This document shows, in pieces, positions 10,900 through 19,942 of a DNA stretch of 64,000 nucleotides. The translations under genes were made by a program, and so were the position numbers. The first letter of the stretch is position 1, and each line of letters opens with the position of its first letter. Below the pieces are notes generated by a model. That model was not told the origin of the DNA. It saw only the letters and a list, made by a program, of their open reading frames with translations, and did no database searches. Location: the NCBI RefSeq assembly GCF_028823665.1, contig NZ_JAPEHV010000006.1, positions 333,830-397,829 of the forward strand, given 5' to 3'. The stretch is from Microbacterium sp. C7(2022) (GTDB lineage: Bacteria; Actinomycetota; Actinomycetes; Actinomycetales; Microbacteriaceae).

Positions 10900-11348
10900 T
10901 GTCCGCCACCATCGCCGACCCCCGCGCCCCGCGTGAGGCTGTGCGCCGCAAGGGCCCCAACCTCGAAAAGGCCGGTTGGATCTACATGCGCGTATCGGGC
11001 GTTCTGCTCGTCGTGCTGATTTTCGGCCACCTGTTCGTCAACCTGATGCTCGGCGAAGGAATTCACGGCATCGACTTCGCCTTCGTCGCCGGCAAGCTGT
11101 CCTCGCCGTTCTGGCAGTGGTGGGACGTCCTCATGCTGTGGCTCGCGTTGATCCACGGCGGCAACGGCATGCGCACCATCGTGAACGACTACGTCACGGG
11201 CGAGACGACCCGCAAGGTGCTCGTCGGAGCGATCTGGGTGGCCGCGGCTTTCCTCATCGTCCTCGGCACGCTGGTCGTCTTCACCTTCGACCCGTGCCTG
11301 GGCCTCACCGACACGAGCGCGGACTGGCTGCTGGCGGAGTGCGCGTAA
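10899..11348 (+). CDS. sdhD: succinate dehydrogenase hydrophobic membrane anchor subunit
   Basis: A 149-residue second membrane anchor of succinate:quinone oxidoreductase with three transmembrane helices (about 30-55, 70-95, 110-135). The segment [20 protein letters not shown] and [11 protein letters not shown] match actinobacterial SdhD, with histidines placed for haem binding. ATG at 10899 overlaps the sdhC stop (TGATG), so the two anchors are coupled. The C-terminus [14 protein letters not shown] is typical. A 49-base gap separates it from sdhA. Confidence 0.94.
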   Translation: MSATIADPRAPREAVRRKGPNLEKAGWIYMRVSGVLLVVLIFGHLFVNLMLGEGIHGIDFAFVAGKLSSPFWQWWDVLMLWLALIHGGNGMRTIVNDYVTGETTRKVLVGAIWVAAAFLIVLGTLVVFTFDPCLGLTDTSADWLLAECA

Positions 11349-11397
11349 CGCGCACCCTCCCCGACGACGAGACATCGAGAAACCGAGAGCACTGCTT

Positions 11398-13224
11398 GTG
11401 ACTACCGAAACCGCGGACAGCTACGTCAAGGACGGCGTCCACTACCACCAGTTCGACATCGTGATCGTGGGCGCCGGCGGTGCCGGCATGCGCGCGGCCA
11501 TCGAAGCCGGGCCAGGCGCGAGGACCGCCGTCATCTCGAAGCTGTACCCCACGCGTTCGCACACCGGCGCCGCACAGGGCGGCATGGCTGCGGCCCTGGC
11601 CAACGTCGAAGAGGACTCGTGGGAATGGCACACCTTCGACACCGTCAAGGGTGGCGACTACCTCGTCGACCAGGACGCCGCAGAGATCCTGGCAAAAGAG
11701 GCGATCGACGCGGTCATCGACCTCGAAAACATGGGTCTGCCATTCAACCGCACGCCCGAGGGAAAGATCGACCAGCGCCGCTTCGGCGGACACACCGCCG
11801 ATCACGGGAAGACGCCCGTACGTCGCGCGTGTTACGCGGCCGACCGTACCGGCCACATGATCCTCCAGACGCTGTTCCAGAACTGCGTCAAGCTCGGCAT
11901 CAACTTCTTCAACGAGTTTTACGTGCTCGATCTCGTGACCGTCAAAGCCGAAGACGGCAGCACCCAGATCGCCGGCGTCGTGGCGTACGACCTGGCCACC
12001 GGTGAGTTGCACGTCTTCCAGTCGAAGGCCGTCATCTTCGCGACCGGCGGTTTCGGCAAGATCTTCAAGACGACCTCGAACGCTCACACCCTCACGGGTG
12101 ACGGCGTCGGGATCATCTGGCGCAAGGGCCTGCCGCTCGAGGACATGGAGTTCTTCCAGTTCCACCCGACCGGCCTGGCTGGCCTCGGCATCCTGCTCAC
12201 CGAAGGCGCGCGCGGCGAAGGCGCGATCCTGCGCAACGTGTCGGGTGAGCGCTTCATGGAGCGCTACGCGCCCACGATCAAAGACCTCGCGCCGCGAGAC
12301 ATCGTCAGCCGCTGCATGGTGCAAGAGGTCGCCGAAGGGCGCGGTGCGGGTCCCCACAAGGACTACGTGCTGCTGGACTGCACGCACCTGGGGGCCGAAG
12401 TCCTCGAGACGAAGCTCCCTGACATCACCGAGTTCGCCCGCACCTACCTCGGTGTCGACCCGGTCGTCGAGCCTGTCCCGGTGATGCCCACCGCGCACTA
12501 CGCCATGGGTGGCATCCCGACCAACAATGACGCGCAGGTGCTGAGCGACAACACCACCGTCGTGCCGGGTCTGTACGCCGCCGGTGAGTGCGCGTGCGTC
12601 TCGGTCCACGGCTCGAACCGCCTCGGCACCAACTCGCTGCTCGACATCAACGTGTTCGGCAAGCGCGCCGGCAAGAACGCCGTCGAGTACGTCAAGACGG
12701 CCGAGTTCGTGCCGCTGCCCGAAGACCCGGCTGCCGAAGTGCGCGGCCTGATCGAAGGCCTGCGCAACAACCAGGGCACCGAGCGGATCGCTGTGCTGCG
12801 CAAGAAGTTGCAGGACGAAATGGACCGCAAGGCGCAGGTGTTCCGCACCGACGAGTCGCTGGCCGAGGTCATGGACGTCATCGCCGATCTGCGCGAGCGC
12901 TACAAGAACATCCACGTCGACGACAAGGGCAAGCGGTTCAACACCGATCTCCTCGAGGCCGTCGAACTGGGCTTCCTCCTCGACATCGCCGAGGTCGTCG
13001 TCGTCACCGCCCGCAACCGCAAGGAGAGCCGCGGCGGCCACATGCGCGATGACTTCCCCACGCGCGATGACGAGAACTACATGAAGCACACGATGGCGTA
13101 CCTCTCGGGCGACGCGCACTCGTCGCACCCGGAGGACCACATCCGTCTGGACTGGAAGCCTGTCGTGTTCACCAAGAACGAGGCCGGCGAGTTGCGCTAC
13201 CCGCCGTTGGAGAGGAAGTACTGA
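11398..13224 (+). CDS. sdhA: succinate dehydrogenase flavoprotein subunit
   Basis: A 608-residue catalytic subunit oxidising succinate to fumarate at the membrane. The dinucleotide motif VGAGGAG spans 24-30, and [10 protein letters not shown] contains His55, the expected covalent FAD attachment residue. [21 protein letters not shown], with active-site residues, and [13 protein letters not shown] follow. GTG at 11398 gives [13 protein letters not shown]; no good ribosome site is visible. The stop overlaps the sdhB ATG. Succinate made by the aromatic pathway further along this window would enter here. Confidence 0.96.
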   Translation: MTTETADSYVKDGVHYHQFDIVIVGAGGAGMRAAIEAGPGARTAVISKLYPTRSHTGAAQGGMAAALANVEEDSWEWHTFDTVKGGDYLVDQDAAEILAKEAIDAVIDLENMGLPFNRTPEGKIDQRRFGGHTADHGKTPVRRACYAADRTGHMILQTLFQNCVKLGINFFNEFYVLDLVTVKAEDGSTQIAGVVAYDLATGELHVFQSKAVIFATGGFGKIFKTTSNAHTLTGDGVGIIWRKGLPLEDMEFFQFHPTGLAGLGILLTEGARGEGAILRNVSGERFMERYAPTIKDLAPRDIVSRCMVQEVAEGRGAGPHKDYVLLDCTHLGAEVLETKLPDITEFARTYLGVDPVVEPVPVMPTAHYAMGGIPTNNDAQVLSDNTTVVPGLYAAGECACVSVHGSNRLGTNSLLDINVFGKRAGKNAVEYVKTAEFVPLPEDPAAEVRGLIEGLRNNQGTERIAVLRKKLQDEMDRKAQVFRTDESLAEVMDVIADLRERYKNIHVDDKGKRFNTDLLEAVELGFLLDIAEVVVVTARNRKESRGGHMRDDFPTRDDENYMKHTMAYLSGDAHSSHPEDHIRLDWKPVVFTKNEAGELRYPPLERKY

Positions 13225-14012
13225 TGTCGACTGTCGTTGCCGCAGAGACCCCCACCGAGTCGACGCCGGACACCGCGACGCCGGCAGACACCGGCATCCA
13301 GTCCTATCTCGTCACCTTCATCATTCGGCGATTCGACCCCGAGGTAGACGACGAGCCGCGCTGGGTCGACTACGACGTCGAGCTGTACTCGACCGACCGC
13401 GTGCTGGACGCCCTCCACAAGATCAAGTGGGAGGTCGACGGCTCGCTCACCTTCCGCCGCTCGTGTGCGCACGGCATCTGTGGGTCCGACGCGATGCGCA
13501 TCAACGGTCGCAACCGCCTCGCCTGCAAGACGCTGATCAAGGACCTCGACATTTCGAAGCCGATCTACGTCGAGGCGATCAAGGGTCTGCCGCTGGAAAA
13601 GGACCTCGTCGTCGACATGGAGCCGTTCTTCGCGTCGTACCGCGAGGTGCAGCCGTTCCTCATCGCGAACTCGACGCCCGAGAAGGGCAAGGAGCGCAAG
13701 CAGTCGATCGTCGACCGCGAGATCTTCGACGACACCACGAAGTGCATTCTGTGCGCGGCATGCACCTCGTCGTGCCCGGTGTTCTGGACCGACGGCCAGT
13801 ACTTCGGTCCTGCCGCCATCGTCAACGCGCACCGCTTCATCTTCGACTCGCGCGACGACGCCGGTGATGTGCGCCTCGACATCCTGAACGACAAAGAGGG
13901 CGTGTGGCGGTGCCGCACCACCTTCAACTGCACCGAAGCATGCCCCCGCGGTATCGAGGTCACGAAGGCGATCGCCGAAGTCAAGCAGGCGGTTCTGCGC
14001 GGCAAGGCCTGA
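13224..14012 (+). CDS. sdhB: succinate dehydrogenase iron-sulfur subunit
   Basis: A 262-residue electron-transfer subunit of complex II. The [2Fe-2S] ligands are Cys81, Cys86, Asp89 and Cys101 (SCAHGICGSD...LAC), the [4Fe-4S] motif is CILCAACTSSCP, and the [3Fe-4S] cysteines are in CTEACPRGIEV. The N-terminus carries a Thr/Pro-rich extension of about 25 residues before the ferredoxin domain. It ends the sdhCDAB operon; a perfect stem-loop begins 60 bases after the stop. Confidence 0.96.
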   Translation: MSTVVAAETPTESTPDTATPADTGIQSYLVTFIIRRFDPEVDDEPRWVDYDVELYSTDRVLDALHKIKWEVDGSLTFRRSCAHGICGSDAMRINGRNRLACKTLIKDLDISKPIYVEAIKGLPLEKDLVVDMEPFFASYREVQPFLIANSTPEKGKERKQSIVDREIFDDTTKCILCAACTSSCPVFWTDGQYFGPAAIVNAHRFIFDSRDDAGDVRLDILNDKEGVWRCRTTFNCTEACPRGIEVTKAIAEVKQAVLRGKA

Positions 14013-14023
14013 GGCTCCGCGGC

Positions 14024-15253
14024 ATGAGCGCATCGCCGAGCGATGAGCGGATGCCGCACCCGCACGTCTCACAAGCGGCTCACCCCCTTCGGGTGAGCCG
14101 CTTCGCCGTCACTGCGGCGTACGCCGCGCAGGGCCTCGGGTACGCCGTGGTGGTGACCTCGCTCCCCGCGCTCAAGGAACGTCAGGGCGTGGACGACACG
14201 ATGGTGTCGATCCTGGTCCTCGGTGTCGCGCTCATGGCCGCCGTCGGATCGGTGCTGGCGAACGCGGTCGCCGTGCACTGGGGTTCGCGCTCCGCGCTCT
14301 CGCTCGGCCTTCTCGTGCAGGGCATCGCCCTGCCGCTCATCGCCCTGCCAACGCCGTTCGCGGTGTTCGCGGCCGCCTTTGCCCTCTTCGGCGTGGGGCT
14401 CGGGTGCGTCGACGCCGGCGTCGCGATGCAGGGCGTTGCGGTGCAGCGACGCCACGGCCACCCGCTGCTCGGCAGGTTCTTCGCCGCGCTCACTGCTGCG
14501 GCGATCGCTGGTGCTCTGCTGGTCTCGGCCGTCGCCGCCACGGCCCTTGCCGCCGGAATCGCCCTCACTGTCGCGGGCGTCGCTGCCGCGACTGTGGGGA
14601 TCGTCGGGCGGTGGTTCTTCCTGCGCGATGTGCCGGTGGACGACGCGCTGCCGGCAACCGAGCGAGCGCGGCTCCCGCGAGCAGGAATCTGGGCGTTCGG
14701 CTTCGTGATCCTCGCGGTGTTCGTCGTGGATTCGGCCGTATCGACCTGGAGCACCGTGTATCTGCATGATGACCTCGCGACGGCCGCGTGGGTCGCCCCG
14801 CTCGGCTACGCGGCATACCAGGCGGCCGTGTTGGTGACACGACTGGTCACCGATCGACTGGTGGGTGCGTGGGGGCGCGCGCGCCTCGTGGCGATCGCGG
14901 TGGTGATCTCTGCCGCCGGGCTGCTGGCGGTCGTGCTCCTCCCCTTCGCCGTCGCCGCCGTCCTCGGATTCGCCCTCGCCGGCGTCGCGACGGGCGTCCT
15001 CGTACCGGTGACCTTCGGCGCCGCGGGCGACCTTTCGCCCGAACACAGCGACCAGGTGATCGCGCGCGTCAACCTCTTCAACTACGCGGGCGCGATCCTC
15101 GGCGCGGTCGTGGTGGGCCTGCTCGCCGATGGCCCCGGGCTCGCGGTGGCGTTCGCGCTGCCCGCCCTCGCGCTGTTCGCGGTGCTGTGGGTGCTCCCCC
15201 GTTTCCGGGCGACGCCAGCGGCGATGTCGGCACGCTCTGGCTCACCCCGCTAA
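14024..15253 (+). CDS. MFS transporter
   Basis: A 409-residue major facilitator superfamily protein with about twelve hydrophobic segments in two halves, separated by a short basic loop near the middle (ERARLPRAG). It resembles the actinobacterial DHA-type or fucose-permease-like MFS group; substrate unknown. The start is uncertain. ATG at 14024 gives MSASPSDERMPHPH; ATG at 14051 and GTG at 14093 are in frame, and hydrophobic sequence begins only after residue 25. The probable sdh terminator hairpin lies inside the proposed N-terminal codons, so a start at 14093 would give a protein about 23 residues shorter that begins right inside the hairpin's right arm. Confidence 0.8.
   Translation: MSASPSDERMPHPHVSQAAHPLRVSRFAVTAAYAAQGLGYAVVVTSLPALKERQGVDDTMVSILVLGVALMAAVGSVLANAVAVHWGSRSALSLGLLVQGIALPLIALPTPFAVFAAAFALFGVGLGCVDAGVAMQGVAVQRRHGHPLLGRFFAALTAAAIAGALLVSAVAATALAAGIALTVAGVAAATVGIVGRWFFLRDVPVDDALPATERARLPRAGIWAFGFVILAVFVVDSAVSTWSTVYLHDDLATAAWVAPLGYAAYQAAVLVTRLVTDRLVGAWGRARLVAIAVVISAAGLLAVVLLPFAVAAVLGFALAGVATGVLVPVTFGAAGDLSPEHSDQVIARVNLFNYAGAILGAVVVGLLADGPGLAVAFALPALALFAVLWVLPRFRATPAAMSARSGSPR
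14073..14103 (+). terminator. perfect 13-bp stem-loop after sdhB
   Basis: AAGCGGCTCACCC at 14073-14085 pairs perfectly with GGGTGAGCCGCTT at 14091-14103 across a CCTTC loop. There is no T-run afterwards, as is common in high-GC actinobacteria. It would end sdhCDAB transcription, yet it overlaps the 5' codons of the MFS gene under its longest start. Confidence 0.8.
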
Positions 15254-15262
15254 CCTGGCGAG

Positions 15263-16489
15263 GTGAGTGAACGAAGCCCCCAGCACGCTCGTGCCGCGGC
15301 CGATGTCGCTCAGCGCGAAGAGGAGACGCTTCGCGCGCGGTGGGAATCGACACAAGAGTCGCTGCGCGAGCGATTCGATGAGCCCATTCATCGCGCCACC
15401 CGACTGACACAAAAGACGTTGGCGTGGTTCCCCGTGCGTGTCTGGCGCCACTTCCTACAGCACAACGGCTTCTTGCTGGCCGCGGGGGTGAGCTACCAGG
15501 CCCTCTTCGCAACGTTCGCCGCGATCTATGTCGCCTTCGCGATCGCGGGGCTCTGGCTCGGGGGCAGCCAAGACGCCATCAACGGCCTCATCGCGCTCAT
15601 CAACACCTACATCCCTGGCTTGATCGCGGACGATGGCCTGTTCACTCCCGCTCAGGTGGCCGATATCGCCACGAGCAGCGCTGGGGTGCTGGGCATCACC
15701 GGTGCGATCGCCCTCGGCACCCTCATCTGGACCGCGATCGGCTTCGTGACCTTCATCCGACGCGCCATCCGTGACATCTTCGGGTTGCCGCCAGATCTGC
15801 GCAGCTACTTCATGCTGAAGGCGCGGGACTTCCTCGGTGCCGTGCTGTTCGCCATCGCCCTAGTGATCGGCTTCGCCGCGATTTCCGTGGGCACATGGGC
15901 GCTCGGCCTGGTGTTCGGGTTCTTTGGCTGGAGTGACACCTCGAGCTGGTACGGGATTTCCGTGCGTGTGGGCACAATTCTGATCTCGTTCATCGTGTTC
16001 AGCGCGGCCCTGCTGGGACTCATCCGCTTCCTCACCGGGACGAAGCTGCCCTGGCGACGCATCTGGCCGGGCGCACTCCTCGGCGGCGGGGCCATCACGG
16101 TCCTGCAGTTGTTCACGGGATGGCTGTTCATCTACACCCCGTCCAACGCCCTCCTGGCGACATTCGCGATCTTCGTGGGCCTGTTGCTGTGGTTCCGCAT
16201 CATCGGGATCATCATGTTGGTGGCCGCGGCGTGGGTGGCCGTCTCGGCGCGCGATCGCGACGTGCCCCTGCTCCCGCAGACAGAGGCCGAGCGTCTCGCC
16301 GCCGAGCACCGCGCACTCCTCCTCGCGGCCCAGGTACGCCTGCGCACGGCACAAGAGGCGCGCGAGTCGGCGCCGTGGCATCGACGCTGGCGGGCCGATC
16401 TCGCCGTGCGCGACGCCGAGCGCGAACTGCAAGAGGTCGAGGAAGCAACGCCGGCCCCGCCGAAGAAGGCGTCATCCCTGTTCGAATGA
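15263..16489 (+). CDS. YihY/BrkB-family membrane protein
   Basis: A 408-residue inner-membrane protein of the YihY/virulence factor BrkB family (DUF-type, once misnamed RNase BN). About six transmembrane segments span 50-310, with HNGFLLAAGVSYQALFATFAA and the later LPWRRIWPGALLGGGAITVLQ as family motifs. The cytoplasmic C-terminus of about 90 residues is charged and helical (EAERLAAEHRALLLAAQVRLRTAQEARES). GTG at 15263 lies 6 bases after TAACCT, consistent with a leaderless transcript. Molecular function of the family is unsettled. Confidence 0.88.
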   Translation: MSERSPQHARAAADVAQREEETLRARWESTQESLRERFDEPIHRATRLTQKTLAWFPVRVWRHFLQHNGFLLAAGVSYQALFATFAAIYVAFAIAGLWLGGSQDAINGLIALINTYIPGLIADDGLFTPAQVADIATSSAGVLGITGAIALGTLIWTAIGFVTFIRRAIRDIFGLPPDLRSYFMLKARDFLGAVLFAIALVIGFAAISVGTWALGLVFGFFGWSDTSSWYGISVRVGTILISFIVFSAALLGLIRFLTGTKLPWRRIWPGALLGGGAITVLQLFTGWLFIYTPSNALLATFAIFVGLLLWFRIIGIIMLVAAAWVAVSARDRDVPLLPQTEAERLAAEHRALLLAAQVRLRTAQEARESAPWHRRWRADLAVRDAERELQEVEEATPAPPKKASSLFE

Positions 16490-16540
16490 TCCGAGTCCAT
16501 CACGGTCAGCGATGTCTGTGCCCGTCGTTAGGCTGATCAG

Positions 16541-17383
16541 ATGTCTCGCAGGGTTCGCATCGCCTCTATCAACGTCAACGGAATCCGCGCAGCGGTCCGC
16601 AAGGGAATGCTCGACTGGCTCGAACACGCCGACGTCGACATCATGGCGCTTCAAGAAGTACGGGCGACCGAGGCCGAGTTGCGCGCTGCCGTCCCCGGAT
16701 GGCAGATCGTCAACGATGAAGCCCTCGCGAAAGGTCGCGCGGGGGTGGCCGTGGCATCCCGGCTCCCGTCAGCAGACGTCCGCCGCGTCCTCTCCCCCGA
16801 ACCCCTCGACAGCGCGGGCCGCTGGATCGAGGCCGACTTCGACATCGACGGCACGCGCCTCACGGTCGTCAGTGCCTACGTGCACACCGGCGAAGCCGAC
16901 AGCCCTAAGCAAGACGCCAAGTGGGCCTTTCTCGACGCGATGGAGAAGCGGATGCCGCAGCTCGCCGCGCACGCAGATTTCGCCCTCATCATGGGCGACC
17001 TCAACGTCGGGCACCGCGAGCTCGACATCCGCAACTGGAAGGGCAACGTGAAAAAGTCGGGCTTCCTCCCCCGTGAGCGCGCGTACTTCGACCGCTTCCT
17101 CGGGGCGGCTGGGCAAGAGGTCGCCGCCGTGGACGGCACCACCGGCACCGGGCTCGGGTGGGTCGACGTCGGGCGCGCGGCGCACGGCGACGTCGACGGG
17201 CCCTACACGTGGTGGTCGATGCGCGGCCGCGCGTTCGACAACGACTCCGGGTGGCGCATCGACTACCACCTCGCCACTCCCGCGCTCGCCCAGCGCGCGT
17301 CCGGCTACACGGTCGTCCGCGCCGATTCGTGGGACACCCGGTGGAGTGATCACGCGCCGGTCATCGTCGACTACGACGTCTGA
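16541..17383 (+). CDS. xth: exodeoxyribonuclease III
   Basis: A 280-residue AP endonuclease/3'-5' exonuclease of the EEP superfamily acting in base-excision repair. Catalytic motifs are all present: SINVNGIR (Asn), LQEVRATE (metal Glu), SAYVHTGEAD, IMGDLNVGH (Asp/Asn), WRIDYHLAT and WSDHAPVIVDY (Asp-His pair). Length matches XthA. The ATG at 16541 is 6 bases after TAGGCT, pointing to a leaderless message. It shares a neighbourhood with a DNA glycosylase gene at 19070 but not an obvious operon. Confidence 0.94.
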   Translation: MSRRVRIASINVNGIRAAVRKGMLDWLEHADVDIMALQEVRATEAELRAAVPGWQIVNDEALAKGRAGVAVASRLPSADVRRVLSPEPLDSAGRWIEADFDIDGTRLTVVSAYVHTGEADSPKQDAKWAFLDAMEKRMPQLAAHADFALIMGDLNVGHRELDIRNWKGNVKKSGFLPRERAYFDRFLGAAGQEVAAVDGTTGTGLGWVDVGRAAHGDVDGPYTWWSMRGRAFDNDSGWRIDYHLATPALAQRASGYTVVRADSWDTRWSDHAPVIVDYDV

Positions 17384-17453
17384 TCGCGCGGGCCGCCGTG
17401 CGCGGCATCCGATCCGAATCGAACGGCGCAACGCGCACGCTTAGGATTGTCGA

Positions 17454-18458
17454 GTGACTAAACCGCGCCTGTACTCCGGAATGCAGCCCTCTGCCGACTC
17501 CCTCCAGATCGGTAACTACATCGGGGCGCTCATGCAGTGGCGCGAAATGCAGCAGTCGTACGACGCGTTCTTCTCGGTCGTCGACCTTCACGCCCTGACC
17601 GTTCCGAACGACCCGGCAGAGCTGCGCGAGAAGACCCGCCGGACGGCCGCACAGTACATCGCGGCGGGCATCGAGCCGTCGCGCTCGACGCTGTACGTGC
17701 AGTCGCACGTGAGCGCCCACGCCGAACTCGCGTGGATTCTCTCCACCGTCACCGGGTTCGGCGAGGCCGGGCGGATGACGCAGTTCAAAGACAAGTCCTC
17801 GCGGTACGGCACGGATGCCACCTCCGTCGGCCTGTTCACCTACCCGGTGCTGATGGCCGCCGACATCTTGCTCTACCAGACCGATCTTGTCCCCGTGGGC
17901 GATGACCAGAAGCAGCACGTCGAACTCACGCGTGATCTCGCCGAGCGCTTCAACAGCCGCTACGGCAAGGCGTTCACGGTGCCGATGCCTGTGATTCAGC
18001 AGGACACCGCGCGCATCTACGACCTGCAGAACCCGACGGCGAAGATGTCGAAGTCGGCCGAGACCGACGCCGGCGTGCTGTGGCTGCTCGATGACCCGTC
18101 GAAGTCGGCGAAGAAGATCATGCGCGCCGTCACCGACAGCGAGGGCTCGGTGCGGTACGACCGCCAGAACAAGCCCGGTGTGTCGAACCTTCTCGTCATC
18201 TACGCGGCCCTGAGTGGACGCCAGATCCCCTCGATCGAGGATGAGTACGCCGGTCGCGGCTACGGCGACTTCAAGAAGGGTCTCGCCGAGGTCGTGGTGA
18301 ACGAGTTCGGCCCGGTGCGCGAGCGCGCTCTGGCGCTCCTCGACGACCCGGCAGAACTCGACCGTGTGCTGGCCGTCAACGCGGGCAAGGCAGAAGAAGT
18401 CGCGAACAAGACGCTCGCCGACGTCTACGACAAGGTCGGGCTTCTGCGTCGCGCGTAG
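17454..18458 (+). CDS. trpS: tryptophanyl-tRNA synthetase
   Basis: A 334-residue class I aminoacyl-tRNA synthetase charging tRNA-Trp. The HIGH-equivalent is in [18 protein letters not shown] and the KMSKS loop appears intact as [10 protein letters not shown] at about residue 200; [18 protein letters not shown] is the tryptophan-pocket region. GTG at 17454 is 6 bases downstream of TAGGAT, suggesting a leaderless transcript. Full family length; the gene is followed closely by a GNAT gene starting 17 bases after its stop. Confidence 0.96.
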   Translation: MTKPRLYSGMQPSADSLQIGNYIGALMQWREMQQSYDAFFSVVDLHALTVPNDPAELREKTRRTAAQYIAAGIEPSRSTLYVQSHVSAHAELAWILSTVTGFGEAGRMTQFKDKSSRYGTDATSVGLFTYPVLMAADILLYQTDLVPVGDDQKQHVELTRDLAERFNSRYGKAFTVPMPVIQQDTARIYDLQNPTAKMSKSAETDAGVLWLLDDPSKSAKKIMRAVTDSEGSVRYDRQNKPGVSNLLVIYAALSGRQIPSIEDEYAGRGYGDFKKGLAEVVVNEFGPVRERALALLDDPAELDRVLAVNAGKAEEVANKTLADVYDKVGLLRRA

Positions 18459-18474
18459 ACGCTCGGACCACACG

Positions 18475-19038
18475 ATGCAGCCGGTCGACCTTCAGACGAC
18501 GCGCCTGACGTTACGCGCCCCCGGGCCTGACGACATCGAGGCGATCTTCGAGGCGTGCCAGGATCCCGAGATTCCTCGCTGGACCACGGTGCCCTCCCCC
18601 TACGCACGCTCCGACGCCGAAGAGTTCGTGGCGAAGACCGCCACGTGGTGGCACGACGACGCCCAGTACGTGTGGACGATCCGCCTGGGGTCCTCCTTCG
18701 CCGGAGTGATTGGCCTACACGAAGTCACCCCGCGCGGCTCGGCCGAGATCGGGTTCTGGCTGTCGCCGGATGCCCGTGGCCAGCGCGTCCTCACCGAGGC
18801 CGGCCGAGCGGTGATCGACTTCGCGTTCTCACCCGAGATCGGCATGCGCCGCCTGTCGTGGCGGGCCGTGGTGGGCAATGTGCCGTCTGCCAAAACTGCG
18901 CGCGCCCTGGGCTTCCGCTACGAGGGAACACTGCGCCAGGCGCTGACGAGCCCGCGCGGGCGTGACGACGGCTGGGTCGCCGGCCTCTTGGCGGAGGATG
19001 ATCGGATGCCCCACCCCTGGCCTGTCCTCGAAGGCTGA
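18475..19038 (+). CDS. GNAT-family N-acetyltransferase (RimJ/RimL-like)
   Basis: A 187-residue acetyltransferase of the Acetyltransf_3 type. It opens with LQTTRLTLRAPGPDDIEAIFEACQDPEIPRWTTVP, characteristic of RimJ/RimL-like proteins, then AEIGFWLSPDARGQRVLTEAG, the acetyl-CoA pyrophosphate loop, and NVPSAKTARALGFRYEGTLR near the C-terminus. ATG at 18475 lies just 17 bases after trpS, so it may be co-transcribed. Substrate is not deducible; ribosomal-protein or small-molecule acetylation are both possible. Confidence 0.88.
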   Translation: MQPVDLQTTRLTLRAPGPDDIEAIFEACQDPEIPRWTTVPSPYARSDAEEFVAKTATWWHDDAQYVWTIRLGSSFAGVIGLHEVTPRGSAEIGFWLSPDARGQRVLTEAGRAVIDFAFSPEIGMRRLSWRAVVGNVPSAKTARALGFRYEGTLRQALTSPRGRDDGWVAGLLAEDDRMPHPWPVLEG

Positions 19039-19069
19039 CAGCCGCGAACCCGCGTGCCAGGATGGGCGC

Positions 19070-19942
19070 ATGCCCGAGATGCCAGAAGTGCAGGGGCTCG
19101 TCGAGTTCCTCCGAGGCGCGATGACCGGGACCACCGTCACCAAGGTTTCGGTCGCCGCCATCGCGGCGCTCAAGACGTATGACCCGGCTGTGAACGCGCT
19201 CGAAGGTGCCGAGATCACCGGTGTCGAGCGGCGAGGCAAGTTCGTGGTGGCCGTAGCCCGCAGCACCGATCAGAGTCTGTATCTGGTCTTCCACCTCGCC
19301 AAAGCCGGCTGGTTGCGCTGGTACGACCACCTGCCGCAGACCGTCATCCGCCCCGGAAAGACGCCGATCGCGCTGCGCGTCGCCCTCTCGACCGGGGCGG
19401 GCTTCGACCTCACCGAAGCAGGGACGAAGAAGTCATCGGCGGTGCATGTTGTGCGCGACACGGGCGATGTCCCGGGGATCGCCCGCCTCGGACCCGATCC
19501 CCTCGACGCTTCGTTCACGCGTGCGACTCTCGCGGCACTGTTGTCGGGTCGGCGTACCCAGATCAAAGGCGTGCTGCGCGATCAGAGCGTGGTCGCGGGA
19601 ATCGGCAATGCGTACTCGGACGAGATCCTGCATGCCGCCAAGATGTCTCCCTACGCCCTCGCTGCGACTCTCACCGATGACGAGATCGATACGCTGTTCG
19701 CCGCGATGTCAGCGACGCTCACCGAGGCTGTGACGGCCGTGACCGGGAAGCCCCCGGCAGAACTCAAGGACGCCAAGCGTCGCGGCATGCATGTGCACGG
19801 CCGACGCGGGGAAGCGTGCCCGGTGTGCGGCGACACCGTGCGCAGCGTGTTCTTCGCCGACAATTCCCTCGAGTACTGCGCCACGTGTCAGACCGGCGGC
19901 AAAATTCTCGCCGACCGCCGATTGTCGCGCCTGCTGAAGTGA
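19070..19942 (+). CDS. Fpg/Nei-family DNA glycosylase
   Basis: A 290-residue formamidopyrimidine-DNA glycosylase/endonuclease VIII-type base-excision repair enzyme. The start MPEMPEVQGL supplies the N-terminal Pro nucleophile and Glu after Met removal, as in MPELPEV, which fixes the ATG at 19070. The helix-two-turn-helix region includes QIKGVLRDQSVVAGIGNAYSDEIL, and a C-terminal zinc finger has C-x2-C (CPVCG) and C-x2-C (CATC) pairs. Some residues differ from canonical MutM (the lysine region), so Nei-like specificity is possible. CAGGAT stands 6 bases before the start. Its stop abuts that of glpK: TGATCA encodes both. Confidence 0.9.
   Translation: MPEMPEVQGLVEFLRGAMTGTTVTKVSVAAIAALKTYDPAVNALEGAEITGVERRGKFVVAVARSTDQSLYLVFHLAKAGWLRWYDHLPQTVIRPGKTPIALRVALSTGAGFDLTEAGTKKSSAVHVVRDTGDVPGIARLGPDPLDASFTRATLAALLSGRRTQIKGVLRDQSVVAGIGNAYSDEILHAAKMSPYALAATLTDDEIDTLFAAMSATLTEAVTAVTGKPPAELKDAKRRGMHVHGRRGEACPVCGDTVRSVFFADNSLEYCATCQTGGKILADRRLSRLLK

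Noticed and set aside
11305..13140. Long open frame antisense to sdhA
   Set aside because: A 611-codon mirror frame created by G/C-rich third positions; its translation is Val/Asp/Arg-rich with no family resemblance, while sdhA on the other strand is unmistakable.
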